Made by a program: the position numbers and the translations under genes. DNA of 14,485 bases from Methanocella sp. GTDB lineage: Archaea; Halobacteriota; Methanocellia; Methanocellales; Methanocellaceae. The stretch lies in NCBI RefSeq assembly GCF_035506375.1, contig NZ_DATJPM010000078.1, positions 1 to 14,485 on the forward strand, written 5' to 3'. Shown here piece by piece: positions 1 through 5,719 of this stretch. The notes under the pieces were generated by a model. The model made no database searches. It saw nothing but the letters and a program-made list of their open reading frames with translations, and was not told the DNA's origin. The first letter of the stretch is position 1; every line of letters begins with the position of its first letter.

Positions 1-2
1 AA

Positions 3-122
3 GCCTCCCGAAGGCACGAGCCTCCCGAAAGGGATTGAAACACGAGAGACAGCATGTATAACTGGAAATACATGCCGTTCTCGTGTTTCTAATTATTAGT
101 GTTTTAGAGCCGTTCGGGAGGC
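3..122. repeat. Nested inverted repeat with a CRISPR-repeat-like segment
   Basis: The 10-mer GCCTCCCGAA occurs directly at 3-12 and 20-29 and inverted (TTCGGGAGGC) at 113-122. Inside lies an 11-bp perfect stem, GAAACACGAGA (37-47) with TCTCGTGTTTC (79-89). Inside that lies an 8-bp stem, GCATGTAT (52-59) with ATACATGC (68-75), around the loop AACTGGAA. Separately, 23-41 holds a small stem with a GAAA loop (CCC-GAAA-GGG) followed by ATTGAAAC, the arrangement seen in many type I/III CRISPR repeats, where Cas6 cuts just 3' of the hairpin and leaves an 8-base tag. Only one such unit is visible, so an array cannot be claimed. It could be an array edge, a structured RNA or a small palindromic element. 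Confidence 0.5.
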
Positions 123-132
123 CGACATTAAC

Positions 133-216
133 TTGAACAGGATAATCGGCCAGCAGGATAGTCTCGTCAAAATGGAGCTAAACATATCCGAGTTCGGGGA
201 ACTGGTGAGCATATGA
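133..216 (+). other. Possible short upstream reading frame or gene remnant
   Basis: An open frame runs without a stop from 100 to the TGA at 214-216. A TTG at 133 would give 27 residues beginning MNRIIGQQDS, and an internal ATG at 172 would give 14. The stop overlaps the ATG of the next small gene (ATGA at 213-216), the usual sign of translational coupling. The residues look protein-like (IIGQQDSLVKMEL), but no ribosome site is clear. The frame runs back into the inverted repeat, so it may be the 3' end of a truncated gene. No family is recognised. Confidence 0.22.
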
Positions 217-362
217 GTGGGCTTTCGGCTGGTACAGGCCCTGCGGCCGTCGGCATTGGGGGCGTCATATTCATTCTCCTTGGCCAGACGACATTAGGAG
301 TCGCTCTTCTAATATTTTCTGGACTCATATCTCTTGGATATGCGTTCATAATGAAAAGTTAG
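213..362 (+). CDS. Small two-helix membrane protein, function unknown
   Basis: This 49-residue protein starts MSGLSAGTGPAAVG. The start follows a GGTGA ribosome site at 205-209, four bases upstream, and the ATG overlaps the stop of a preceding open frame. It has two hydrophobic stretches, about residues 12-24 and 28-46, separated by a short QTT turn, and ends in MKS. The short N-terminus is rich in Gly, Ala and Ser. It resembles the many uncharacterised hairpin-type membrane peptides of archaea. I recognise no family and infer only that it sits in the cytoplasmic membrane. A T-run at 378-384 lies just downstream and may end its transcript. The good ribosome site and clean hydrophobic pattern argue that it is real despite its size. 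Confidence 0.5.
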   Translation: MSGLSAGTGPAAVGIGGVIFILLGQTTLGVALLIFSGLISLGYAFIMKS

Positions 363-368
363 ACTGGG

Positions 369-388
369 ACCTACCCCTTTTTTTAGGT
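369..388 (+). terminator. T-rich terminator with weak stem
   Basis: Seven consecutive T (378-384) lie between a short inverted pair, ACCTA (369-373) and TAGGT (384-388). T-runs alone often end archaeal transcripts. It sits a few bases after the small membrane protein gene and before the AT-rich lipoprotein gene. Confidence 0.4.
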
Positions 389-397
389 ATCGAATAA

Positions 398-416
398 AGC
401 CCCGTTCGGTTTTGAA
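398..416 (+). other. Partial duplicate of the tRNA-Gln 3' end (putative att remnant)
   Basis: The 12 bases AGCCCCGTTCGG at 398-409 are identical, in the same orientation, to 4553-4564, the acceptor and T-arm end of the tRNA-Gln gene. Continuing to 416, 17 of 19 bases agree (mismatches at 410 and 413). A direct repeat of a tRNA 3' end is the classic scar of site-specific integration. The intact tRNA lies at the other end, and the segment between begins with atypically AT-rich genes. No integrase gene is visible in between, so the element would be decayed or non-autonomous. Confidence 0.45.
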
Positions 417-451
417 GTAATCTATTGACAATAAATAGTATATAGAGAAAT

Positions 452-461
452 CTTTTAAATT
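452..461 (+). promoter_or_regulatory. TATA box for the lipoprotein gene
   Basis: CTTTTAAATT (452-461) resembles the archaeal box A and is preceded by purine-rich AGAGAAAT, which could be the BRE. The expected transcript start is near 482, giving a leader of roughly 20 bases that includes the GGGGGAT ribosome site. The region is AT-rich throughout, and a second TATA-like string lies at 434-443, so the assignment is tentative. Confidence 0.4.
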
Positions 462-504
462 AACTTTTGATTATAAAGTATTAAAAATCGAATGGGGGAT
501 AATT

Positions 505-1098
505 TTGAAATTAACATACATAGCATCTATATTATTGTTAATTATTACTATATCGGTAGCTGGATGTTGTTGTTGCACTGGAAGCCAGATAACATCAACA
601 CCTACTATCCAACCAATAACGAATACAATTGGTCTTAGTAAAGAAAACCCCGCACCATTAGGCACAACTGTCACATATACACCGAAAGATTGGGCATCGA
701 GCCTATATGGATCGACCTACAGTATCACACTCGAGGATGTAACGAAAGGGGAAAATGCTAATGATAATATGTTGGAAAAGAATAGTTTTGAAAAGCCGAC
801 AAGCACGACAGATGACTTTCTTCTTGCTAAGTTCAAAATAACTATACTTTCATCAACCATTAGTGGTGAATCATTTAAAATATATAACTATGATTTTAGG
901 GCGACATCACACGATGGGGGCCGTGTTTTCGAAAACAATTATTGGACATATGACCCGTCAATTGATGGCGAACTATACAGTGGCGGTACGGTTGAAGGAT
1001 GGGTCTGCCTAGAAGCAGCTCAGGACGAACAGCACCCGCTCATCGTATTTGACAGGGACTATAACGGAAAAGACGGTGTGTGGTTCAGCACGGGATAA
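505..1098 (+). CDS. Exported lipoprotein with DUF4352-like domain
   Basis: The 197-residue product starts at TTG, preceded by a GGGGGAT ribosome site at 494-500. Residues 1-20 form a signal peptide (one Lys, then the hydrophobic ASILLLIITISVA) ending in the lipobox SVAGC, so Cys21 should be lipid-modified and the protein held on the outer face of the membrane. Cys21-24 are four consecutive cysteines. A Thr/Ser/Pro-rich linker follows (about 25-48). From about residue 50 to the end the protein resembles the DUF4352 (telokin-like) beta-sandwich: GTTVTYT, a middle FLLAKFKITI strand, then GGTVEGWVCLE and a final VWFS. Such domains occur in many secreted archaeal and Gram-positive lipoproteins without a known ligand. 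The gene is much more AT-rich than the operons to the right, which suggests recent acquisition. The next gene begins directly behind it. Confidence 0.75.
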   Translation: MKLTYIASILLLIITISVAGCCCCTGSQITSTPTIQPITNTIGLSKENPAPLGTTVTYTPKDWASSLYGSTYSITLEDVTKGENANDNMLEKNSFEKPTSTTDDFLLAKFKITILSSTISGESFKIYNYDFRATSHDGGRVFENNYWTYDPSIDGELYSGGTVEGWVCLEAAQDEQHPLIVFDRDYNGKDGVWFSTG

Positions 1099-1123
1099 AA
1101 TGAAAATTTCTTATGGTGATATA

Positions 1124-1588
1124 ATGAGCGATATTATAGCAAGTGCAACAGGTCATTTTGCTTCGGTTGAACTTTTTGAAAATAGGATTGTTATTACACA
1201 TTATGATTGGCACGAATATGAAGATCTTAATATCCCTGGTAAAAAAACAATCCTTCTTAAAGATATAGAAAAGGTGAACTACTATGTTCCGCAAGGCGCT
1301 TTTTCAACGGGTTCCATTGAGTTTATATCGAATAATCCCAGTGAAATACAGAGGAAGCTCGAGCTAAAATCATTAATGACGGAACAATCAGTACAAGGCA
1401 GTTACAATAGATATGATGGTGTGCCACTAGAAAACAAGATTAATTTCACTAGCTTGTACACACAAAGCTTTTCCAAGGTAGTCGAGAAGTTAAAAGAAAT
1501 GGGCGTACCCGTAAACATATTATTAACCGAACCTTTCGCAAAATTATTGGGTCCAAATGCACCGAATGATGATCCATTTTCCCGGTAA
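1124..1588 (+). CDS. PH-like domain protein (bacterial PH / DUF4429 type), hypothetical
   Basis: I chose the ATG at 1124 because GGTGAT (1115-1120) is an excellent ribosome site three bases away. An in-frame ATG at 1100, two bases after the lipoprotein stop, would add eight residues. The product is 154 residues, cytosolic, with no signal or membrane segment. Residues about 8-65 show the strand pattern of bacterial PH-like domains: ASVELFENRIVITH, then a KKTILLKDIEKV segment that often contacts partners, then GAFSTGSIEFIS. The C-terminal part includes an amphipathic helix (FSKVVEKLKEMG) and a Pro/Asn-rich tail. Proteins of this kind are often membrane- or phage-associated accessory proteins, but no exact role can be given. 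It probably shares the lipoprotein transcript and has the same low GC. Confidence 0.6.
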   Translation: MSDIIASATGHFASVELFENRIVITHYDWHEYEDLNIPGKKTILLKDIEKVNYYVPQGAFSTGSIEFISNNPSEIQRKLELKSLMTEQSVQGSYNRYDGVPLENKINFTSLYTQSFSKVVEKLKEMGVPVNILLTEPFAKLLGPNAPNDDPFSR

Positions 1589-1601
1589 CTGAGTTGATAT
1601 C

Positions 1602-1820
1602 ATGAGTGAGAGGGTATATTATATTTGTCCATTTTGTCGTAAATCGTTAGAATATAATGAATACTAAGAATGTAAATGTAATAACTGTGGAGACTTAGAC
1701 TCCATAATCAAAGTTTCCCCAGTGTCCTCGAATGGATGGTATAAAGATTTTAATCTGCAGATCATAAGAGCGAATCTATTCAACAATGTCATCCTATCTT
1801 TGATTACGGCTGACTCTTAA
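1602..1820 (+). pseudogene. Zinc-ribbon protein gene broken by an in-frame TAA
   Basis: From the ATG at 1602 the frame reads MSERVYYICPFCRKSLEYNE and one more Tyr, then meets TAA at 1665-1667. It continues in the same frame for 50 codons, starting ECKCNNCGDLDSI, to a TAA at 1818-1820. The first half gives the CPFC knuckle and the part after the stop gives CKCNNCG, so both halves of a four-Cys zinc ribbon are present but separated by one nonsense codon. The stop is ochre, not amber, so pyrrolysine insertion cannot explain it. The likeliest reading is a recent point mutation in a small zinc-ribbon gene that followed the PH-like gene. The 3' end overlaps the end of the convergent kinase gene by 17 bases. 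Confidence 0.5.
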
Positions 1821-4218
1821 CTGTGGGTAGCATGACCACGAACCGGGCGCCCTTCGCGTGGTCGCCCACGACACGGTCCTCGACCCAGACCCGGCCGCCG
1901 TAGCTGTCCACGAGCGATTTGACCAGGTAGAGTCCGAGGCCCATGCCCCTCGTCGAGCCTTTATGCATACGGTTGAATATGTGGCCTTTCTTCTCGTCGG
2001 GGATGCCCGGGCCGTCGTCCTCGACGATGACGCGGCAGCAAGCTCGGCCATCCTCAGCGACCCGGTCCACGTCGATGACAATCTGTGCCGGCGTGTTCGT
2101 GTGCCTGATCGAGTTGCTCACCAGGTTCGCGAACACGTCATGCAGCAATTCGTTCGCCCGGACATAATAGTGCTCCCGGCCGTTCAGGTTCAACACGACG
2201 GGCTTATCGGGCACATCCCCGAACTCCCGCTGCACCGTCGACACGACACCGGCCACATCAACCCTGCACGTCTGGAACAACCCATCCCTGTGCCTCTGCA
2301 GCTTCCTCACATTCTGGATCAGCCGGGCGCTCCGCTGCAACACCTCGATAGATGTCCTGAGCATATCTCTCTGACTATCCCCCATGGCCATCCCCTCGGC
2401 CAACTCCAGGTAGCCGAGCACGATCTGGTGCATGTTATTGATGTCGTGGCCCATCAAATCCAGGTAGAGCTCGGCTTGCTCTTTGGAATCTAGTAGCGCT
2501 GCCTCGGCCTGTTTGCGTTCGGTGATATCCTTTCCTGACGAGCTAATGAACTCTTTATCCCCGGATCTGATAAAATTGACCGTGATCTCAACCGGGTAAA
2601 TACGGCCATCTCGGGACCTGTGCGTTGACTCGATCAAGAGGTGGCCCTTTTCCCTAACCTCCCGCCAGAACACCGGCCAGCTTTCCAGGGAGAAACTCGG
2701 GTCCACGTCGGGGACTCTCATAGATAGGATCTCTTCACGGGTGTAGCCCAACGCCTTGATGGCAGCATCATTGACATAGATGATCCTTGCTTCCGAATCC
2801 AGCCATACGACCATGTCACTTGAGATTTCCAGGGTAAACTGCGCTAACCTCAGGGTCTCTTCGGCCTGCCTGCGATCAGTGACGTCGCAAATGAACGCAC
2901 CGAAATTCATACCATTCGAGGTTCTGATAGGGAAGACCATTATTTGGACTATCCGCCTTTTACCATCGGGGCGCTGTAGCATAATGTCGCACGGATTGTT
3001 GATCCAGGGCGAGGACCCGGTCCGGAAGAGATCCATTATTTCTGCTTTCATCTGCTCGCGCATCGCCTGAGTCCTCCCGCCCGTCGGCATCAATTCAACA
3101 TTAAAATCCCATACATATTTTCCGAGCCAGTCTGCAGCGTAGAGCCCCGTGCTCTCTTCTCCCGCCGGGTTGAAATCGATGATGGTGCCACAATTGTCGA
3201 TCAGGAGAAACCCGCTCGATGATTGCTTAATGATGCTATGGTACCTTTCCTCACTCTCCAGCAGTGCTATCTCAGCCATCTTTCTATCAGTGATGTCCCG
3301 GTTGCTTGCCCACCGGCCGAGCCACTCACCATTCCTTCCGAACACGGGCTGACATAAGTGGTTGAGCCAGCGGGTTTCCCCATTCGCCAACACGATCCGG
3401 AAATCGATGCTTCCGATGAAATACATACTCTTAACGTAATCGCTTCTATGACCCTCGTATGCTGCCCGATCATCCGGGTGAATCAGCTTGATCAGCAGGC
3501 CAGGGTCACGATAGAACTCGTCTGCACTATGCCCGGTCATTTGCTCGCAGGATGGCGAAACATAGACATACTCTCTTCTCGGGCTCATCCAGCTTTCCCA
3601 ATCCTTGGTAAAATCGGCCATCAGCCGGAACTTCTCCTCGCTCTCCCGCAACGCCTCCTCGGCCCGCTTGCGCTCGGTGATATCCCGGATCACACCCTGA
3701 TAACCTTGAAACCGACCGCGCCGATCAACGATTGGCTTACCTTTGATTTCCACGATGATATTGCTGCCATCTTTCCTGATCAGGACACTCTCGATGTAAT
3801 CAAACCCGTCCTTCGAAGCAATGCCCGTGTCGATCGCCTTGAACAACCGGTCTTTTTCTCCGGGTGGCATAAAATCGAACGCCGATTTGCCAACGACGTC
3901 TTCAGGCTCGTACCCAAGCACATCCATGATCCTCGGGCTCGTGTACGTGCACACGAAGTTTTCGTCGACCTCACAAATCCAGTCACTAATCTCGTTAACC
4001 AGCCGACGATACTTTTCCTCACTCTCCCACAGCCAATCCTCGGCCCACTTGCGCTCGCAAACATCCGATGGACTGACATCCTCCTGCTTTAACCTGAGCT
4101 CATTTTCCAGAATAGCGATACGATTTTTTAACTCATCGATTAGCCTGTCCTTGTCTCCGGCACCTACACTACCACGAGTACCTCCAGACTTCTTCTTGGG
4201 CCCTGGTTTCGCAGCCAT
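1804..4218 (-). CDS. Cytosolic sensor histidine kinase with four PAS domains
   Basis: The 804-residue product (from ATG 4218) has no membrane segment. A basic start (KPGPKKKSGG) and a short coiled coil (about 22-45) precede four PAS domains: about 67-185, 195-315, 322-450 and 455-572. Each ends in the typical D(I/V)T(E/D)R(K/R) link. The dimerisation/phosphoacceptor helix has the H-box LMGHDINNMHQ with His591, a form common in archaeal kinases. The ATPase domain shows the N-box NLVSNSIRH (Asn702), DDGPGIP (734-740) and GMGLGL (758-763), so it looks active. There is no receiver domain and no response regulator beside it, so its partner is elsewhere. PAS domains may sense redox state or small ligands; no residue identifies a cofactor. 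I preferred ATG 4218 over TTG 4248 because the likely TATA box (4262-4272) places transcription start near 4240. Confidence 0.93.
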   Translation of the reverse strand: MAAKPGPKKKSGGTRGSVGAGDKDRLIDELKNRIAILENELRLKQEDVSPSDVCERKWAEDWLWESEEKYRRLVNEISDWICEVDENFVCTYTSPRIMDVLGYEPEDVVGKSAFDFMPPGEKDRLFKAIDTGIASKDGFDYIESVLIRKDGSNIIVEIKGKPIVDRRGRFQGYQGVIRDITERKRAEEALRESEEKFRLMADFTKDWESWMSPRREYVYVSPSCEQMTGHSADEFYRDPGLLIKLIHPDDRAAYEGHRSDYVKSMYFIGSIDFRIVLANGETRWLNHLCQPVFGRNGEWLGRWASNRDITDRKMAEIALLESEERYHSIIKQSSSGFLLIDNCGTIIDFNPAGEESTGLYAADWLGKYVWDFNVELMPTGGRTQAMREQMKAEIMDLFRTGSSPWINNPCDIMLQRPDGKRRIVQIMVFPIRTSNGMNFGAFICDVTDRRQAEETLRLAQFTLEISSDMVVWLDSEARIIYVNDAAIKALGYTREEILSMRVPDVDPSFSLESWPVFWREVREKGHLLIESTHRSRDGRIYPVEITVNFIRSGDKEFISSSGKDITERKQAEAALLDSKEQAELYLDLMGHDINNMHQIVLGYLELAEGMAMGDSQRDMLRTSIEVLQRSARLIQNVRKLQRHRDGLFQTCRVDVAGVVSTVQREFGDVPDKPVVLNLNGREHYYVRANELLHDVFANLVSNSIRHTNTPAQIVIDVDRVAEDGRACCRVIVEDDGPGIPDEKKGHIFNRMHKGSTRGMGLGLYLVKSLVDSYGGRVWVEDRVVGDHAKGARFVVMLPTVKSQP

Positions 4219-4261
4219 ACCCAACGACCGCCAATCACTAAACAACAAGTGTTAGCCCTTA

Positions 4262-4272
4262 AAATATATAAT
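4262..4272 (-). promoter_or_regulatory. TATA box for the PAS kinase
   Basis: Read on the minus strand, ATTATATATTT spans 4272-4262. A start of transcription about 26 bases on (near 4240) gives a leader of about 22 bases before ATG 4218 and would exclude the upstream TTG at 4248. Confidence 0.45.
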
Positions 4273-4498
4273 AATGTCGTGATATGCAGATATAACGAAT
4301 CTCAATCTACTTACTGGCGCCTTCAGGAAGAACTTTTCTTCGATCTGCTGACCCAAATTATTATACCATCCAATCGAGGACACTGGGAAGACATCGATCA
4401 TCCACCGAAAGTTATCTCAATGCGATATTAAAAGCATCATTACTTACAAAAAAGTAAAGCTGGTTTTTTATTTATTTAAACTTGATAAAAGTGGGCTG
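4273..4498. other. AT-rich intergenic stretch without a supported gene
   Basis: A frame open from 4249 to 4431 on the plus strand could encode 60 residues (ending PPKVISMRY). It lacks an ATG and a ribosome site, begins inside the kinase promoter and matches nothing I know. A short perfect inverted repeat, GAAGAA-CTT-TTCTTC, lies at 4327-4341. The plus-strand T-run around 4463-4476 could end a transcript. The stretch probably represents worn non-coding DNA between the kinase and the tRNA. Confidence 0.4.
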
Positions 4499-4534
4499 AA
4501 AAATGGAAAAATCGCCCTTCCGGGCTGGAAGGGC
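4499..4534 (-). terminator. Hairpin and T-runs downstream of tRNA-Gln
   Basis: An 8-bp perfect stem, GCCCTTCC (4514-4521) with GGAAGGGC (4527-4534) around a 5-base loop, begins 17 bases beyond the tRNA 3' end. In the direction of tRNA transcription it is followed by two T5 runs (4511-4507 and 4503-4499). This fits termination of the tRNA transcript. Confidence 0.6.
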
Positions 4535-4551
4535 TATTACCTATCGTGGGA

Positions 4552-4624
4552 TAGCCCCGTTCGGATTCGAACCGAAGTCCAGGGATCCAGAGTCCCCGAT
4601 GATTGACCACTACACTACGGGGCT
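4552..4624 (-). tRNA. tRNA-Gln (anticodon CTG)
   Basis: The minus strand folds as a 73-base tRNA. The acceptor AGCCCCG pairs with CGGGGCT and the discriminator is A. The D-arm region is GTGTAGTGGTCAATCAT, typical of archaeal tRNA-Gln/Glu. The anticodon stem GGGGA/TCCCT encloses the loop CTCTGGA, which puts CTG at positions 34-36. The T-arm is TTCGG-TTCGAAT-CCGAA. No intron is present and CCA is not encoded (TCCCA follows). It should read CAG codons. In many archaea this tRNA is charged with Glu and then amidated by GatDE; that is family knowledge, not seen here. Its 3' end is partly duplicated at 398-416, so it may have served as an integration site. Confidence 0.93.
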
Positions 4625-4651
4625 ATTTTGCAACCATAATGTTGTATGCTA

Positions 4652-4667
4652 CCATATAATGTTTTCG
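4652..4667 (-). promoter_or_regulatory. Box A and BRE of the tRNA-Gln promoter
   Basis: Reading from 4667 down, the minus strand gives the purine-rich CGAAAAC followed by ATTATATGG (4660-4652), a typical archaeal BRE plus TATA pair. It lies about 30-36 bases before the first base of the mature tRNA at 4624, the expected spacing for a transcript starting a few bases upstream of it. Confidence 0.6.
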
Positions 4668-4712
4668 CTTATCACGGTTATGCTGCTCTCAGGTCCCGGG
4701 AAGTAAAACATT

Positions 4713-4736
4713 TATTCGATAAGCGCTTATTGAATA
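4713..4736. promoter_or_regulatory. 24-bp near-perfect palindrome, candidate operator
   Basis: The two 12-base halves (4713-4724 and 4725-4736) are inverted copies with a single mismatched pair (G4718 against T4731). The centre is ATAAGCGCTTAT and the arms are TATTC and GAATA. There is no loop, so a dimeric DNA-binding protein is a better explanation than an RNA hairpin. It lies between the divergent tRNA-Gln and lipA promoters, and directly before a second TATA-like string, TTAATATAAAA (4738-4748). It could control the lipA-pdh operon. Confidence 0.4.
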
Positions 4737-4782
4737 CTTAATATAAAACACAGGATGGCCGACTCACTAAACAGGCGAATAC

Positions 4783-4811
4783 TTCCCGTTTAGCCAGAGA
4801 CAAAGCGGGAA
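4783..4811. promoter_or_regulatory. Inverted repeat next to the lipA TATA box
   Basis: TTCCCGTTT (4783-4791) pairs with AAAGCGGGAA (4802-4811) through nine base pairs with one bulged G. The right arm ends seven bases before the likely TATA box and overlaps the BRE position. A protein bound here could block or recruit the initiation factors. This is inference from position alone. Confidence 0.3.
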
Positions 4812-4817
4812 AGTTAA

Positions 4818-4826
4818 TTATATATT
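4818..4826 (+). promoter_or_regulatory. TATA box of the lipA-pdh operon, probably leaderless
   Basis: TTATATATT (4818-4826) is preceded by GGGAAAGTTAA, a plausible BRE. The usual 25-27-base spacing puts the transcript start at about 4846-4848, on the lipA ATG itself (4847). No ribosome site is visible before that ATG (only ATAATATTATT), which agrees with a leaderless mRNA. Confidence 0.55.
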
Positions 4827-4846
4827 TCACATAAAATAATATTATT

Positions 4847-5716
4847 ATGCAAGAGTTCATCGAAGAAAAACCCGACTGGCTAAGGATAAAGCCGCCGAAG
4901 ACTGAGAAATATAGGATCGTTAAAAAGACGCTGGCAGAACTGGGCATTAATACGGTCTGCACGAGCGCAAAATGCCCTAATACTTTCGAATGCTGGGATA
5001 AAGGCTCGCCCACCTTCCTGATCCTGGGGGCCGTGTGCACTCGTGCCTGTCGTTTTTGTGCGGTCGCGCATGCGCGGCAGGGGCAGGAGATCGACCCCGA
5101 GGAGCCGGCCGCCATCACAGAAGCCGTAAAAAAGCTGGGGCTATCATACGTGATCATGACATCTGTCGACAGGGACGACCTGGAGGACTATGGGGCCGGC
5201 CATTACGCCGCCTGTATTCATGCAATAAAGACGCTGTCTCCGGATATACGGGTCGAGGTGATCATACCGGACTTCGCCGGCCGCGTGGACCTTCTGCGAA
5301 AGGTCATCGATGCGGGGCCCGACGTGATCGCCCATAATGTCGAGACCGTGGAGCGGATATCGCCGACGGCACGGGACCGGAAGGCCGGGTATTACCGCTC
5401 GATCGACGTCCTGAGGAACGTAAAACGCTATGAGCCGGGCGTCCGGACAAAATCCTCGATCATGCTCGGGCTCGGCGAAGAGGAGGACGAGGTGAAGGAG
5501 ACGATACGGAGGCTTCACGAAGCTCGCGTGGACGTGCTCACCATGGGCCAGTACCTGTGTCCCGGTGATACCTGCCTGCCCGTCCAGCGGTATGTATCCC
5601 CGGAAGAGTTCGGGCGGCTGAAGGCCTTTGCCGAGTCGCTGGGATTCAGGGCCGTCGCCGCGGGGCCATTCGTCAGGAGCTCCTATCGCGCGGCCGAATA
5701 TTTTAAGGAACGATAG
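4847..5716 (+). CDS. lipA: Lipoyl synthase
   Basis: The 289-residue radical-SAM enzyme inserts two sulfur atoms into octanoyl groups carried on lipoyl domains, giving lipoate. The LipA-specific auxiliary cluster ligands C-x4-C-x5-C are Cys38, Cys43 and Cys49 (CTSAKCPNTFEC). The radical-SAM motif C-x3-C-x2-C is Cys64, Cys68 and Cys71 (CTRACRFC). The conserved C-terminal RSSY motif is at 277-280; its serine ligates the auxiliary cluster. The length is normal for the family. It heads the operon, three bases before E1 alpha, so its product acts on the E2 made from the same mRNA. Translation probably starts without a leader. Canonical LipA is uncommon in archaea, many of which use the unrelated LipS1/LipS2 pair, so lateral gain from bacteria is plausible but not tested here. 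Confidence 0.97.
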   Translation: MQEFIEEKPDWLRIKPPKTEKYRIVKKTLAELGINTVCTSAKCPNTFECWDKGSPTFLILGAVCTRACRFCAVAHARQGQEIDPEEPAAITEAVKKLGLSYVIMTSVDRDDLEDYGAGHYAACIHAIKTLSPDIRVEVIIPDFAGRVDLLRKVIDAGPDVIAHNVETVERISPTARDRKAGYYRSIDVLRNVKRYEPGVRTKSSIMLGLGEEEDEVKETIRRLHEARVDVLTMGQYLCPGDTCLPVQRYVSPEEFGRLKAFAESLGFRAVAAGPFVRSSYRAAEYFKER

Positions 5717-5719
5717 AGG

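Noticed and set aside
25..41. Calling a CRISPR array from the GGGATTGAAAC segment
   Set aside because: Only one repeat-like unit is present and no regular spacing can be shown, so it is reported as a finding, not as a CRISPR feature.
106..117. AGAGCCGTTCGG as a second copy of the tRNA-Gln end
   Set aside because: Only 10 of 12 bases match and the string is already explained by the inverted repeat that ends at 122.
1665..1667. Stop codon suppression by pyrrolysine or selenocysteine
   Set aside because: The codon is TAA, whereas pyrrolysine uses TAG and selenocysteine uses TGA.
1858..2493. Long plus-strand open frame (211 residues) opposite the kinase
   Set aside because: It is a shadow of the kinase ATPase region; its His/Val/Pro-rich sequence has no protein-like pattern.
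4327..4341. GAAGAA-CTT-TTCTTC hairpin as a regulatory element
   Set aside because: Short, AT-rich and not placed near a supported start or stop.
4249..4431. A 60-residue plus-strand reading frame upstream of the kinase
   Set aside because: No ATG, no ribosome site, it begins in the kinase promoter and it has no recognisable motif.
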